Assembly: GCA_948144175.1 (NCBI GenBank)
Contig: CANXME010002056.1
Span: 248,001 to 312,000 of the forward strand
Length of the DNA: 64,000 nt
Reading direction: 5' to 3'
Origin: Closterium sp. NIES-65
Taxonomy: Eukaryota > Streptophyta > Zygnematophyceae > Desmidiales > Closteriaceae
Shown one piece after another: positions 62,906-64,000 of the stretch; the first letter of the stretch is position 1, and each line of letters opens with the position of its first letter. The notes beneath the pieces were generated by a model. It made no database searches. It saw nothing but the letters and a program-made list of their open reading frames with translations, and was not told the DNA's origin. Made by a program: the position numbers and the translations under genes.

Positions 62906-64000
62906 CCCAGCCTTGCCAAGCTTACGGAGGGAGATGAGGTTGGCCTTGAGTTCTCAAACGAGGAGAACGTCGTACACCACCACCGGCTTGCCATCCGCTC
63001 CCTTAAACGCAGCTCGTCCCGCACTAGCCACCTTCAGCGCGTGTCCAGAGGGGGAGCACACCTCATTGATCGGTGCAGCGCGTACGCGGTCTAGTAGGTC
63101 CTCGCGCGGCGTCATCGTCCAAGCAGCGCCCGTGTCCAACACCCAATAGTCCAGGGGGTGCAGCTCTGCTCCAACCTTGGCAGAGGAGTCTCCTTGCTCC
63201 CCCTGCTCTCTAATATGGAAGATCTGGCCCGCGGTGCACTCCTTCTTTTCCGCACTGCCGTTGCTCTTCGGGTTATTGTCGGACGAATCAGGTACCATGC
63301 TCGCGCCGTTTTTCTGGTTCCTCCGCGCGCCGCCATCCTGGTAACGATTTTGGGGGGTCCATCCATCGGGTTTCTTATAGCACAAAAACCAGGGGTGGCC
63401 CTCCTTCTCACAATACCAGCAACTCCCTTTCATTTTGCCACCAGCACCCGACTTGCCCCCACGTCCAGATTTCACACCGCGACCCCAACCGGTACCTCCT
63501 TGTTGGTCGTTAGAGTCGTCGTCCTTCTTTGCACCGTGTCCACCACCACCGAAGCCACGTCCTCTGCCACTTTGGCTCTCTTGCATCCCGTAGCCGCTGC
63601 TGCCGTCGTCTCCACCCCTCAGTTGGCGGCGACGGAAGTCCTCCTCCAGAATCTTTGTCCGCACCCACTCGAGTATCCACGAGCTCTCGTTCTGCGGCAG
63701 GCTCAATCCACTCATGAATTGGAGCCACGATTCCGGCAGCAGCAAGAGCATCTTCAAACACATGGTCTTCTCCGGGTAGGTGCGTCGCGCGATGATTCTC
63801 AAGCATCTGACAGAAATATAGTTGCATTTTCCAAGCCCAATGATCATAGCCCTTACCATTGAACTTCTCGACGGTGAAGTTCTTCAGCACCTCCTTGACC
63901 AGCGAGCCCTGGTTTGTTCGCGGTCTCCTTTGCGCTGAAACACCAGAATCTTGGCTGCCGCTACGATCTTGGGCTGAAGATTCACCAGCTCCGGTCGAGG
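62906..64000 (-). pseudogene. Copia-A7 gag and protease, running off the window
   Basis: Gag begins a few codons beyond the window edge (TSTGAGESSAQDRSG at the end). After KMQLYFCQ it has the same ~305-bp internal loss as Copia-A5. Then come LPESWLQFMSGLSLPQNESS, the CCHC knuckle CWYCEKEGHPWFLC, protease VLDTGAAWTMTP and VVYDVLLV. A frameshift or stop near 62955 separates protease from integrase. The 5' LTR would lie to the right of the window. Confidence 0.92.

Noticed and set aside
1..64000. Host genes, tRNA or rRNA
   Set aside because: No conserved non-transposon domain, clover-leaf or rRNA-like block was seen in either strand; all recognisable coding sequence is retrotransposon-derived.

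Overview
This window is a block of nuclear, repeat-dominated DNA from a plant-lineage genome. Every coding remnant I can recognise belongs to an LTR retrotransposon: several Ty1/copia families (primer sites matching the plant initiator-Met tRNA, order Gag-PR-IN-RT-RNaseH, YVDD in RT) and one chromodomain-carrying Ty3/gypsy element (chromovirus). I see no host gene, rRNA or tRNA. A non-seed plant or a streptophyte alga would fit the style of the polyproteins, but the species is a low-confidence guess. Family labels below (Copia-A, -B, -D, -E, Chromo-G, LTR-C) are local names.

Layout. 1-402: scraps of Copia-B integrase and a Copia-A LTR end. 403-11408: two Copia-A elements in tandem sharing the middle LTR (LTR-body-LTR-body); body 2 is a single reading frame broken only by three nonsense codons. 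11409-12540: Copia-B gag on the minus strand. 12541-14095: GC-rich, repeat-like sequence. 14096-14645 and 19536-33925: a 34-bp minisatellite, about 14.9 kb in all and roughly 430 units, with a ~509-bp higher-order repeat, blocks of switched orientation, and a 156-bp non-repeat island. 14646-19535, between the two satellite blocks: a nest made of an LTR-C piece, a minus-strand Copia-A fragment, and inside its LTR a Copia-D element with a perfect AAATT target duplication, whose 3' end carries a ~318-bp inversion.

33926-35040: a Copia-A LTR plus primer site. 35100-37474: an old gypsy remnant with an LTR-C insertion. 37475-48541: a minus-strand Copia-D element, broken by a 5'-truncated chromovirus (38255-42188), by a solo LTR with a perfect CTTCC duplication (43499-43624) and by an in-frame 270-bp amplification in RT. 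48542-51656: a plus-strand Copia-B remnant split by a solo Copia-A LTR. 51720-57060: a minus-strand Copia-E remnant containing a 1.02-kb direct duplication around a truncated Copia-A. 57277-64000: Copia-A LTRs and a long minus-strand Copia-A body that runs off the window.

Function. Each family once encoded the parts of a retrotransposition cycle: Gag capsid, protease, integrase, reverse transcriptase and RNase H, with LTRs as promoter and terminator. None of the copies here looks able to express a complete polyprotein. Nested insertions, solo LTRs, LTR-LTR tandems, stop codons explained by C-to-T change, and a large satellite array together suggest silenced heterochromatin such as a pericentromeric or subtelomeric block; that location is inference.
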